From positions 62,001 to 126,000 of the forward strand of contig CAZHJU010000004.1 in the NCBI GenBank assembly GCA_964533495.1: a stretch of 64,000 nucleotides of DNA. Direction: 5' to 3'. The translations under genes and the position numbers were made by a program. The notes below the pieces were generated by a model, which was not told the origin of the DNA, ran no database searches, and saw only the letters and a list, made by a program, of their open reading frames with translations. How positions within the stretch are numbered: the first letter of the stretch is position 1; every line of letters begins with the position of its first letter. The DNA is from Ga0077527 sp964533495 (GTDB lineage: Bacteria > Pseudomonadota > Gammaproteobacteria > Burkholderiales > SG8-41). Shown in pieces: positions 1 to 8,953 of this stretch.

Positions 1-1208
<1,208 letters not shown>

Positions 1209-1245
1209 GGTTCCGGCCGCCGGACAAAACAACAGACAAAACAAC

Positions 1246-1277
1246 AAAAAGGGCACCCGGACTTACCCGGCGTGCCC
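1246..1277 (-). terminator. Rho-independent terminator after the sigma-E operon
   Basis: Read on the minus strand, GGGCAC-G-CCGG-GTAAGT-CCGG-GTGCCC forms a ten-pair stem with one bulged G. It is followed at once by TTTTTG and then a T/G-rich tract. It lies 26 nt after the glutaredoxin stop and 38 nt before lepA, so it should end transcripts coming from rpoE and mucD. Confidence 0.78.
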
Positions 1278-1303
1278 AAGTTCGGTTCACAAGGCCCCGT
1301 ATT

Positions 1304-1561
1304 TTAACGGAAATTCAGCAAGTATCCAGTAACCGCGGCAACATCCAGATGGTAATGGCAGAGCTCCCGGTCGCCATGCATCAGCACCGGCACCCTGTCC
1401 CCGAAACGCCGTTCCAGCGCCGCGTCGGCATCGACATCGACGACCGAAACCCGGAACGGGCTGCCGGCCTGCAGCCCGCGCAGGCCGGCCAGCATGTCGT
1501 CACAGAGATGACACCATGCGCGGCCGTAGAGGGTCAGCTCGACCGGCGGCGAATCACCCAT
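1304..1561 (-). CDS. Small glutaredoxin-like thiol protein
   Basis: An 85-residue thioredoxin-fold protein of the short glutaredoxin-like (DUF836-type) family. The redox motif C17-H-L-C20 directly follows the first beta strand (LTLYGRAW), and RVPVLMHGDREL carries the conserved cis-Pro loop. The substrate is unknown. Its ATG at 1561 lies inside the end of mucD, an 8-nt overlap that implies translational coupling. This gene is commonly found between mucD and lepA in betaproteobacteria, where it may support thiol repair linked to envelope stress; that role is inference. Confidence 0.8.
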   Translation of the reverse strand: MGDSPPVELTLYGRAWCHLCDDMLAGLRGLQAGSPFRVSVVDVDADAALERRFGDRVPVLMHGDRELCHYHLDVAAVTGYLLNFR

Positions 1562-2957
1562 TCCCGTCGATGCGGAACGGTATGTACAGCGAGTTGCCGC
1601 CGCGCCGCACCAACAGGGCCACGATGCGCCCCTTGTCGAAGCCGCCCATCAGTTGCTGGAACTGCTCGACCGATTTGACGTCCTGGTTGTTGACCGCGAG
1701 GATCACGTCGCCACGCCGGATGCCGGCCTGCGCCGCGGCTCCCTGCACGCTGTCGACCAGCACGCCGCCTTCGACCTTGAGTTCCTTGCGCTGCGCATCG
1801 GTCAGTTCGGCCAGCCCCATGCCGAAGCGGGTGGCGGCCTGGGGCTGCGGTTTGCCCCCCCGCGCCTGGCGCGTTGCCCGGTCGTCCGACAGTTCAGCCA
1901 CCACGACCTGGAGGTCGCGCGCGGCCTTGTTGCGCCAGACCTGGACAGCGATGCTGCTGCCCGGCTTGGTGCCGCCGACGATGCGCGGCAGGTCTTCCGA
2001 TGAATTCACCGGCTTGCCGTCGAAGCGCAGGATGACGTCGCCGGCCTCGATGCCGGCCTTCTCCGCCGGACCGCCCTTTTCAACCGAATTGACCAGCGCG
2101 CCCTGCGGCTTGGGCAGACCAAACCCGTCGGCCAGTTCCCGCGTCACCGGCTGTATCACCACGCCGATGCGGCCGCGCGTCACCTTGCCGGTGGTGCGCA
2201 ACTGCTGCGCGATGTCGTTGGCGACATCGATGGGAATCGCGAAAGACAGACCCATGAACCCGCCGGTCCGGCTGTAGATCTGCGAATTGATGCCGACCAC
2301 TTCACCCCTGAGGTTGAACAGCGGCCCGCCCGAATTGCCCGGGTTGACCGCGACGTCGGTCTGGATGAAGGGCACGAAGTTCTCCTGCGGCAGGGAACGC
2401 CCCTTGGCGCTGACGATGCCCGCGGTGACCGTGTTCTCGAATCCGAAGGGCGAGCCGATGGCGACGACCCACTCTCCGACCTTGAGGCGGTTGGCATCGC
2501 CGAAGCGGACCGTCGGCAATCCGGCCGCATCGATCTTGATCAGCGCAACATCAGTGCGGCGGTCCGTGCCGATGACCTTCGCCTTGAATTCGCGCTTGTC
2601 GGTCAGCTTGACATTGACCTCGTCCGCGCCTTCCACCACATGCGCATTCGTCAGGATATAGCCGTCGGCGCTGATGATGAAGCCGGAGCCGAGGGACTGC
2701 GCCTGGAATCCGCGCGGCCCCTGCTGTCCGGGATTCGGATTGTTGGGCATGAAACGGCGGAAAAATTCGTAGAACGGGTCGTTCTCGTCCAGTTGCGGCA
2801 ACTGCCGCGACAGGGCATTGCGGGTCGCGGACTGCGTGGTGCTGATGTTGACCACGGACGCCCCCTGCTTCTCCACGAGCTCCGTGAAATCGGGAAGCTG
2901 GGCGGCGGACTGCAACGGTACAAACAGGCACAGGGCCAGAAAGAAATACCTGAACAT
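1554..2957 (-). CDS. mucD: Periplasmic serine endoprotease, DegP/MucD family
   Basis: HtrA-family protease and chaperone of the periplasm that degrades misfolded envelope proteins. From the ATG at 2957 (467 aa) there is a signal peptide (MFRYFFLALCLFVPLQSAAQ). The trypsin-like domain follows, with the triad His in TNAHVVEG, Asp in RRTDVALIKI and Ser in NPGNSGGPLF, then two PDZ domains. An in-frame ATG at 2999 would put a charged stretch before the signal peptide; 2957 has AGGAAAGG just upstream and is preferred. As last protease gene of the rpoE-rseA-rseB cluster it is the mucD type rather than the separate degP type. It overlaps the glutaredoxin gene by 8 nt. Confidence 0.93.
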   Translation of the reverse strand: MFRYFFLALCLFVPLQSAAQLPDFTELVEKQGASVVNISTTQSATRNALSRQLPQLDENDPFYEFFRRFMPNNPNPGQQGPRGFQAQSLGSGFIISADGYILTNAHVVEGADEVNVKLTDKREFKAKVIGTDRRTDVALIKIDAAGLPTVRFGDANRLKVGEWVVAIGSPFGFENTVTAGIVSAKGRSLPQENFVPFIQTDVAVNPGNSGGPLFNLRGEVVGINSQIYSRTGGFMGLSFAIPIDVANDIAQQLRTTGKVTRGRIGVVIQPVTRELADGFGLPKPQGALVNSVEKGGPAEKAGIEAGDVILRFDGKPVNSSEDLPRIVGGTKPGSSIAVQVWRNKAARDLQVVVAELSDDRATRQARGGKPQPQAATRFGMGLAELTDAQRKELKVEGGVLVDSVQGAAAQAGIRRGDVILAVNNQDVKSVEQFQQLMGGFDKGRIVALLVRRGGNSLYIPFRIDGNG

Positions 2958-3018
2958 GCTCAGCCTTTCCTGGTAACGCACGGGTCTGTGAAACAACAAT
3001 AAGGCAAAAGGGATGCGC

Positions 3019-3999
3019 TCAGCGCTGCGTCGCGGCGGGCGCCCTGGGTTCCAGCGAGCGCGCGAACTGCATGACCGTTTCCGCGGGTGTTTCGCCGAGA
3101 ATCGTCACGGTATGCCCGGCAACCGGCTGGCTGTAGATGTGCATCGCCCCCTGGTGCCTGAGCGTCTGCTTCCTGCCCGGCCGGGTTCCGGGTTCGATGA
3201 AAATCGACACCGCGGCGAGGCCGTCAGAAAACACCAGATGCGACGCCGTGCCCTTTTTGCCGACCATGGAACGCCGCAGTTCCATCAGCTTGCGGAATCC
3301 CGCCGGCAGGGGCTGCACCACCCAGCCGGAATCGCCGCTGTCGCCCGCCGTCATCGCGGAGCGGTCGACGCGCCAGTTCTGCCTGGCGCTCATCGCCGCG
3401 TATTTCGACTGCACCAGCTCGCGGCGGAAAGCCTTGCCGATCTCCAGCGTCGAGAACGCAAAGGCCTCCAGCGTCTCGTTCTTCTCGTTCAGGGTGCGCG
3501 CCTGCAGCGGCAGCCCGGTGTCCAGCTCCGCGCAGAAACGCCGCGTGTAACGCAGCGTGTCGGCCGGCACCAGGGTCACCCACCGGCATTGCATGCCGGC
3601 AACACGGTCAAGCCCGCCCTGGACCACGTTGTAGTGCTGGACGATCTCCTGGATCTGCTCGACGCGGACCGGAAACTGGCGGGAGCCCCGGGGGTCGATC
3701 AGCACGACCTTGCTGCCCGGCAGGTAGCAGGTCACCTGGTCGTTGTTGCGTATGATTTCCCGCGCCGGGCCATCCAGCGTTTCCAGCCGCTCCAGCACGC
3801 CGCCGGCGGGATTGACGAAATGTGCGATGCGGGAGGTTTCCACCTGCTTGCCGTGCTGGAACATGAAGGTTCCGGAGTAATTCACCTTCCGGCCGGCTTC
3901 GGCCATTTTCTCGAGGACGGCCAGCGCCTCGCGCGAATCCCCCGCCGCCACGACGGCTCCGGGCGCAAAACCAAGCACAAGAATCCACCAGAATTTCAT
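3019..3999 (-). CDS. rseB: Sigma-E regulatory protein RseB/MucB
   Basis: Periplasmic protein of 326 aa that binds the outer part of RseA and protects it from proteolysis; in characterised species lipid-type signals displace it. A signal peptide ends near VVAAGDS. A LolA-like N-terminal domain (YSGTFMFQHGKQVETSRI) follows, then a smaller C-terminal domain containing LPAGFRKLM. It lies 7 nt after rseA and before mucD, the conserved order of the sigma-E/AlgU operon. No anomalies were seen. Confidence 0.93.
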   Translation of the reverse strand: MKFWWILVLGFAPGAVVAAGDSREALAVLEKMAEAGRKVNYSGTFMFQHGKQVETSRIAHFVNPAGGVLERLETLDGPAREIIRNNDQVTCYLPGSKVVLIDPRGSRQFPVRVEQIQEIVQHYNVVQGGLDRVAGMQCRWVTLVPADTLRYTRRFCAELDTGLPLQARTLNEKNETLEAFAFSTLEIGKAFRRELVQSKYAAMSARQNWRVDRSAMTAGDSGDSGWVVQPLPAGFRKLMELRRSMVGKKGTASHLVFSDGLAAVSIFIEPGTRPGRKQTLRHQGAMHIYSQPVAGHTVTILGETPAETVMQFARSLEPRAPAATQR

Positions 4000-4006
4000 G
4001 GGGGAA

Positions 4007-4522
4007 TTACCGGTCGGCGGCGGGTGCTATCGAAATGGTGCGGATGTAAGGTGCGACGCCGTGCAGGCTGGTGCTCGGCGATATGCCCTGATGGGCAAGC
4101 AGGTACTCGTTCATCTGGCCGTCATTGGGCACGCTGACCAGCAGCGGCTCCTGCACCGCCGCAGGCGCCTCGGCCTTCGCGATTTCCACCGGCGGATTCA
4201 CGGCATTGCCCGGGGAAAACGCCATCCAGCCGACCACCGCCACGGCGGAAATCGATGCCGCCGCGGACAGCGCAAACGCGAGGGGTTTGCCGGCCCTGCG
4301 GGACCGCGCGGGCGCCAGAACCGTCGGCTCCAGGGACAATGCGTCAGAAACGCGCCGGGACACGTCGACACTGTGGGGCACCTCGCCCCGCATGACGTCG
4401 CCGATCAGGTGGTACATGTCCCAGGATTCCCGCGCCTCCGCAGTGTCCCCGAGGCGCAGCAGCGCCTGATGCGCTTCCTGGCCGCCCGCTTCGCCGTCCA
4501 TCAACGCCGATACATGTTCCAT
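4007..4522 (-). CDS. rseA: Anti-sigma-E factor RseA/MucA
   Basis: Inner-membrane anti-sigma factor, 171 aa. The cytoplasmic N-terminus (MEHVSALMDGE, later WDMYHLIGDVMRGE) matches the RseA sigma-binding domain. One membrane span is visible at about residues 93-114 (FALSAAASISAVAVVGWMAF), with a short periplasmic tail. Release of sigma-E in this family needs successive cleavage, ending with RseP, whose gene is at 29654-31012. It begins 1 nt after the rpoE stop codon, so the two are probably coupled. Confidence 0.92.
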   Translation of the reverse strand: MEHVSALMDGEAGGQEAHQALLRLGDTAEARESWDMYHLIGDVMRGEVPHSVDVSRRVSDALSLEPTVLAPARSRRAGKPLAFALSAAASISAVAVVGWMAFSPGNAVNPPVEIAKAEAPAAVQEPLLVSVPNDGQMNEYLLAHQGISPSTSLHGVAPYIRTISIAPAADR

Positions 4523-4523
4523 C

Positions 4524-5123
4524 TCACCATCTCCTGTCCTTGCCGGTGCCGAGCAAGGGCCGCAATTTTTCCGCCACCGCCTCGCGCGCCCGGAAAATCC
4601 GGGAGCGCACCGTACCTACCGGGCACTGCATCACCGCTGCAATTTCCTCGTAACTCAGCCCCTCGATTTCGCGAAGGGTGATCGCCGTTCTCAACTCCTC
4701 AGGCAACTCCTGCAGGGTTTGGTTCACCGTGTCGCCGACCTGCCGGCTCATCATCTGGTTCTCCGGCGTGTTCAGGTCCCGCAACTGCTCGCCGGCTTCC
4801 ACCCCTTCGGCTTCCTCGGCGTCGAGCTCGGTGCTGGTCGGCGCACGCCGCCCCATGGCCACCAGGTGGTTCTTCGCCGTGTTGATGCCGATGCGGTACA
4901 ACCATGTGTAAAAAGCACTGTCGCCCCGGAACCCCGGCAACGCCCGGTACGCCTTGATGAACGCCTCCTGCGTCACATCCTCGACTTCGCCGGGATCACG
5001 GATGAACCGCGACAGCAGCCGTCCCAGCTTGCGCTGGTACTTGCTCACCAGCAGGTCAAACGCACGCTTGTCCCCCCGCTGCACGCGCTCCACCAGCTGC
5101 TGATCGACTTCGCGATCGCTCAT
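4524..5123 (-). CDS. rpoE: RNA polymerase sigma factor RpoE (AlgU type)
   Basis: ECF sigma factor of 199 aa for envelope stress. Region 2 is at about residues 20-90 (DVTQEAFIKAYRALPGFRG, FYTWLYRIGINTAKNHL). Region 4 lies at about 130-190 (LPEELRTAITLREIEGLSYE, then the helix-turn-helix CPVGTVRSRIFRARE). First gene of rpoE-rseA-rseB-mucD. A sigma-E-like promoter about 130 nt upstream (5250-5276) suggests autoregulation. The ribosome site is weak (CCGGA about 10 nt before ATG). Confidence 0.96.
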   Translation of the reverse strand: MSDREVDQQLVERVQRGDKRAFDLLVSKYQRKLGRLLSRFIRDPGEVEDVTQEAFIKAYRALPGFRGDSAFYTWLYRIGINTAKNHLVAMGRRAPTSTELDAEEAEGVEAGEQLRDLNTPENQMMSRQVGDTVNQTLQELPEELRTAITLREIEGLSYEEIAAVMQCPVGTVRSRIFRAREAVAEKLRPLLGTGKDRRW

Positions 5124-5249
5124 TACATTATTATCCGGTCCCTGATACCGCCGCCCTGCACCCGGCCGGCCAAGTTGCCGTCCGGCAGGCGCCGCGCAGT
5201 ATAACTGCCTGAACGGCCGCGTGAAACATCCGCTCCGGACGTCGTCTGC

Positions 5250-5276
5250 AGTGACCCGCGGCAGGCGTTTAAGTTC
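5250..5276 (-). promoter_or_regulatory. Sigma-E-type promoter of rpoE
   Basis: On the minus strand GAACTT (5271-5276), 15 nt, then GTCACT (5250-5255) resembles the sigma-E pattern GAACTT-N15/16-GTCTAA. It lies 127 nt upstream of the rpoE start. A TATACT box nearer the gene could serve a housekeeping promoter. The rest of 5124-5348 shows no gene. Confidence 0.5.
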
Positions 5277-5348
5277 AAACCGGGCGCGGCACGGCGATCA
5301 TGCCATTCCAGCATGTGAGCGCCGGCACCGCCGGTTTGTTCTGCGTTT

Positions 5349-6935
5349 TCACCGGTTTCCGCGCTCCGGACCCGGCAAACGCCCGCCTTGCCGGAATCCC
5401 CATTCGATCAGCACCGCGAGTGCCGCGGCGGGCAATGCGCCGGACAGCATCATCACGTGATCGTTGACGGCCAGCCCGGCGACGATCCGCTCACCGTAGC
5501 CTCCCGCCCCGACAAAGGCCGCTATCGTCGCCGTCCCGACGTTGATGACCGCCGCCGTCCTGATGCCTGCCAGCACGCCGGGAGCGGCCAGCGGCAATTC
5601 GACCAGCCACATCAGCTGCCTGCTGTTCAATCCCAGGGCCAGCCCCGCGTCGCGCATCCGGTCACCGACGCCGGCCAGCGCCACTTCCGTGCCCCGGATG
5701 ACCGGCAACAGCGCGTACAGCGACAGCGCAAACACCGCGGGCAACGCGCCGATGCGGTCCAGCAAGGCGATCAGGAATGCCAGCAGGGCGAGGCTGGGCA
5801 CCGTCTGCAGCACTCCGGCCCCGGCCAGAATCCAGCGTCCGGCCCGGGGGACACGCTGCGCCAGAATGCCCAGCGGAATCCCCGCCAGAACGCTGAGCAG
5901 GAGGGAAGCCGCCACCAGTTGCAGGTGTTCCAGGGTCAGGCGCGGCAGATCGGGGGCAAACACGGCACTGACCAGCGAACGCCGGCCCGCGTCGGCCGCC
6001 GGTGGACGTTTTTCCAGCCAATCCCGTGCGACCTGTGGAAAATCCTTCCGCTCCAGTTCCACGGCGGCGTTCATCTCCAGCATCGCGGCCGCGGTGATCG
6101 TCCCCTGCAGCCTTTCGATGGCGGCCCAGGCCGCCGGATGCCGCGACGGCAGGTCCATCCGATAGACCAGCACGGCCTCGTATTCCGGGAAAAAGCGCTG
6201 GTCGTCCTCGAGCACGCGCAGCCCCAGCCGCCGGATCTGCGGATCCGTGGTGTAGACGTCCACGACATCGATGTCGCCCCGTTCCAGCGCCGCGTAAGCC
6301 AGACCGTGCTCCAGTCCGCGGACCGCTAGGCCACCGATCTCGTAGGTTTCACTCAGCGCCGGCCAGCCGTCCCGCCGGTTCAGGAACTCTGGCGACAGGC
6401 CCAGGCGCGCATCCAGGAAATCCCGGAGGTCCGAAATGCGCCGGATGCCGCGCCTGACGGCATCCGGCTCCCGCATCGCCAGCGCATAGGCATTGCCGAA
6501 GCCCGGAAACACGCCGGCGGCCAGCCCGTGCGCGGAAAGCCGGCGATTGAGTTCATCCAGCAGCGGCACTCCCGGCAGGCCCAGCAGTTCGAGCGCGATG
6601 GTGCCGGTGTAATCCGGATAGACATCGATGGCGCCGCTTTTGAGCGCGGCAAACAGGATCGCCGTGTTGCCCAGTCCCTGCCTGTGTTCGACGTTTGCGC
6701 CGGACGCGCGCGCGGTCTGCGCGATCACCTCGCCCAGCACGTACGACTCGGTGAATCTTTTGGAACCGACCTTGAGGACATCGCCGGCGGAGGCCCCTGC
6801 CGCCGCGAGCGCGAAAACCAGGGAAAACAGCAGGCGGAAATGCCGCAAGAACGGCCGCAAGAACGCCGCCCCGGAATCGCGGACGCGGCAGTGTCGGTGT
6901 CGTTCCATCGCGTGAAAATGGTAGCATGCGGGCAT
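5349..6935 (-). CDS. Osmoprotectant ABC transporter, fused binding protein and permease
   Basis: Of 528 aa, about residues 50-310 are an OpuAC/ProX-type binding domain (VGSKRFTESYVLGE, YPDYTGTIALELLG, DVVDVYTTDPQIRRLGL) and about 330-520 a multi-span permease domain (LLSVLAGIPLGI, LQTVPSLALLAFL, INVGTATIAAFVGAGGYG). Quaternary amines such as glycine betaine or choline are the usual ligands; the ligand here is not proven. A hydrophobic segment (LLFSLVFALAAAGASAG) would export or anchor the N-terminus. The start is uncertain: ATG 6935, ATG 6908 or a later TTG. No ATP-binding subunit gene lies on either side. It is divergent from the transaminase gene. Confidence 0.85.
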   Translation of the reverse strand: MPACYHFHAMERHRHCRVRDSGAAFLRPFLRHFRLLFSLVFALAAAGASAGDVLKVGSKRFTESYVLGEVIAQTARASGANVEHRQGLGNTAILFAALKSGAIDVYPDYTGTIALELLGLPGVPLLDELNRRLSAHGLAAGVFPGFGNAYALAMREPDAVRRGIRRISDLRDFLDARLGLSPEFLNRRDGWPALSETYEIGGLAVRGLEHGLAYAALERGDIDVVDVYTTDPQIRRLGLRVLEDDQRFFPEYEAVLVYRMDLPSRHPAAWAAIERLQGTITAAAMLEMNAAVELERKDFPQVARDWLEKRPPAADAGRRSLVSAVFAPDLPRLTLEHLQLVAASLLLSVLAGIPLGILAQRVPRAGRWILAGAGVLQTVPSLALLAFLIALLDRIGALPAVFALSLYALLPVIRGTEVALAGVGDRMRDAGLALGLNSRQLMWLVELPLAAPGVLAGIRTAAVINVGTATIAAFVGAGGYGERIVAGLAVNDHVMMLSGALPAAALAVLIEWGFRQGGRLPGPERGNR

Positions 6936-6999
6936 GCATCGGGCCGCATGAATCCGCGGCCCGCGCCATCCGTTCCTTCACAGGCAAAACCGCAAAATC

Positions 7000-8331
7000 A
7001 TGACCGCCCGCCCCGCCGAACTCGAATCATTCTGGATGCCCTTTACCGCCAACCGCGCCTTCAAGCAGTCGCCGCGCATGCTGGTCGCGGCAAAGGACAT
7101 GCACTACACCACCGACGACGGCCGCCAGCTGCTCGACGGCACCGCCGGCCTGTGGTGCGTCAATGCCGGCCACTGCCGGCCGAAGATCGTCGAGGCCGTG
7201 CAGAAGCAGGTGGCGACGATGGACTACAGCCCCGCTTTCCAGCTCGGACATCCGGATGCCTTCCGCGTCGCCGAACGGCTGGCGGCACTCGCGCCCGGCG
7301 ACCTCGATCACGTGTTCTACTGCAACTCCGGCTCCGAAGGCGTCGACACCGCGCTGAAGATCGCGCTGGCCTATCAGCGCGCCCGCGGCGAAGGCCATCG
7401 CAACGTGCTGGTCGGCCGCGAGCGCGGCTACCACGGCGCCGGCTTCGGCGGCATCTCGGTCGGCGGCATTCCCGCCAACCGCAAGGCTTTCGGCAACATG
7501 CTGTTCCGCGTCGACCATCTCGCCCACACGCACAACCTGAAGGAGAACGCCTTCAGCCGCGGCCAGCCCGCCTGGGGCGCGCACCTGGCCGACGAGCTGG
7601 AGCAGCGCATCATCCCGCTGCACGACGCCAGCAACATCGCCGCGGTCATCGTCGAGCCACTGGCCGGGTCCACCGGCGTGCTGGTGCCGCCCAGGGGTTA
7701 TCTCGAGCGCCTGCGCCAGATCTGCGACAAGTACGGCCTGCTGCTGATATTCGACGAGGTCATCACCGGTTTCGGCCGCACCGGCCCCTGCTTCGGCGCC
7801 GAGGCCGTCGGCGTGGTGCCCGACATGATGGTTGTCGCCAAGGGCCTCACCAACGGCACGGTGCCGATGGGCGCGGTGATCGCCCGCCGCGGCATCTACG
7901 ACACGGTGGTCAACAACGCCCCGCCGGGCACGATCGAGCTGTTCCACGGCTACACCTACTCCGGCCATCCGCTGGCCACCGCCGCGGCGCTGGCCAGCCT
8001 CGACACCTTCGAGGAGGAAGGCCTGTTCCGGCGCGCGCAGGAACTGGCGCCCTACTTCGAGGAGGCCGTGCAGTCGCTGCGCGAACTGCCCTACGTCATC
8101 GACGTGCGCAACATGGGCCTGGTCGCGGGCATCGAGCTCGAACCGCGGCCCGGCGCGCCGACCGCGCGCGCCTTCGAAACGTTCCTGAAGTGTTACGAGA
8201 AAGGCGTCCTGATCCGCACCACCGGCGACATCATCGCGCTGTCGCCGCCGCTGATCATCAGCAAGGCGCAGATCGACGAACTGGTGTCCAGGCTCGGCGA
8301 CGCCTTGCGCGAGGTCGGCCGCAAGCCCTGA
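7000..8331 (+). CDS. Omega-amino acid:pyruvate aminotransferase, class III
   Basis: PLP-dependent class-III transaminase, 443 aa, most like beta-alanine/omega-amino-acid:pyruvate transaminases (EC 2.6.1.18). The N-terminus ESFWMPFTANRAFK and LLDGTAGLWCVNAGH are typical. Cofactor motifs are YCNSGSEGVDTALK (phosphate loop), LIFDEVITGFGRTG (Asp to the PLP ring) and VVAKGLTNG, with the Schiff-base lysine. The exact amino donor cannot be read from sequence. An unknown protein follows 10 nt downstream and may be co-transcribed. The divergent Opu-type transporter next door could link uptake and amine catabolism, but this is only proximity. Confidence 0.88.
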   Translation: MTARPAELESFWMPFTANRAFKQSPRMLVAAKDMHYTTDDGRQLLDGTAGLWCVNAGHCRPKIVEAVQKQVATMDYSPAFQLGHPDAFRVAERLAALAPGDLDHVFYCNSGSEGVDTALKIALAYQRARGEGHRNVLVGRERGYHGAGFGGISVGGIPANRKAFGNMLFRVDHLAHTHNLKENAFSRGQPAWGAHLADELEQRIIPLHDASNIAAVIVEPLAGSTGVLVPPRGYLERLRQICDKYGLLLIFDEVITGFGRTGPCFGAEAVGVVPDMMVVAKGLTNGTVPMGAVIARRGIYDTVVNNAPPGTIELFHGYTYSGHPLATAAALASLDTFEEEGLFRRAQELAPYFEEAVQSLRELPYVIDVRNMGLVAGIELEPRPGAPTARAFETFLKCYEKGVLIRTTGDIIALSPPLIISKAQIDELVSRLGDALREVGRKP

Positions 8332-8341
8332 CGCCGGCGGC

Positions 8342-8890
8342 GTGATCGTCTCCCTGAACTTCTACTACGCGCGGCCCGGCAACGCGGCGGCGGTGCTGCG
8401 CCAGCGCATCAGGGCCTGCGACGTGCGTGCGGCGCTGGGCCTGCCGCGCGGACGCGTCTGCGCGAAAGTCAAAGGCGGCGACGACTGGCCCGACACGCTG
8501 TGGCGCCTCGATTTTCCGGACATGGCCGCGCAGGACGCCGACATGGCCGTGCGCGCGGCCAGTCCCGATTTCGAGGCGATCCGGATCGACATGCGCCAGC
8601 TCTACCGGCGCTTCGAGCGCCCCCTCTATGCCGGCAGCGCAGGCACCGGCGGCATCCTCCGGCGCGGAGACCTGCAAGCCTGGACCGGCATCTTCTGCGC
8701 CGGATCGGAGAGCCTCGCCGTGCGGGCACACCTCGCCGGCGCCGGTGTCGACGCGCTGGAATACCGGTCGGGCGGAAACGGGGTGCCGCGATTCATCGTC
8801 TGCGGCGAACCGGCGCCGGATGCCGCGGGATTGACCGTCCGCGGCGCGCGCATCGTGCGCAGCCTCTGGCGCATCGAGGACGCGGGATAG
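8342..8890 (+). CDS. Unrecognised 182-residue protein
   Basis: The GTG at 8342 comes 10 nt after the transaminase stop. The first ~90 residues (IVSLNFYYARPGNAAAVLRQ, LWRLDFPDMAAQDADM) could be a small alpha/beta ferredoxin-like fold, with a strand, a helix and a second strand. The second half (LQAWTGIFCAGSESLAVRAH) has no motif I recognise. No signal peptide or membrane span is visible. Amino acid use and base composition match the neighbours, so it is probably a real gene, co-transcribed with the transaminase. I do not assign a function. Confidence 0.6.
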   Translation: MIVSLNFYYARPGNAAAVLRQRIRACDVRAALGLPRGRVCAKVKGGDDWPDTLWRLDFPDMAAQDADMAVRAASPDFEAIRIDMRQLYRRFERPLYAGSAGTGGILRRGDLQAWTGIFCAGSESLAVRAHLAGAGVDALEYRSGGNGVPRFIVCGEPAPDAAGLTVRGARIVRSLWRIEDAG

Positions 8891-8915
8891 GGGATAGGGT
8901 TATCGCGAAATTACA

Positions 8916-8953
8916 AAATATCGTTTATAATCAAGTACTTATAAACGATATTT
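8916..8953. repeat. AT-rich repeat copy A, perfect 15-bp inverted repeat
   Basis: Arms aaatatcgtttataa (8916-8930) and ttataaacgatattt (8939-8953) are perfect inverses around the 8-nt loop tcaagtac. On the minus strand it contains TATAAGTACTTG, 9 nt, GATATTTT, and so belongs to the same family as copies B-F. It lies between two convergent genes and supplies the first bases of the oxidoreductase stop codon (TAA 8954-8952). It could act as a bidirectional transcript end. Confidence 0.85.

Noticed and set aside
5123..5314. 63-codon frame before rpoE
   Set aside because: Covers the predicted promoter region, has an uninformative translation and would overlap the rpoE start; treated as leader.
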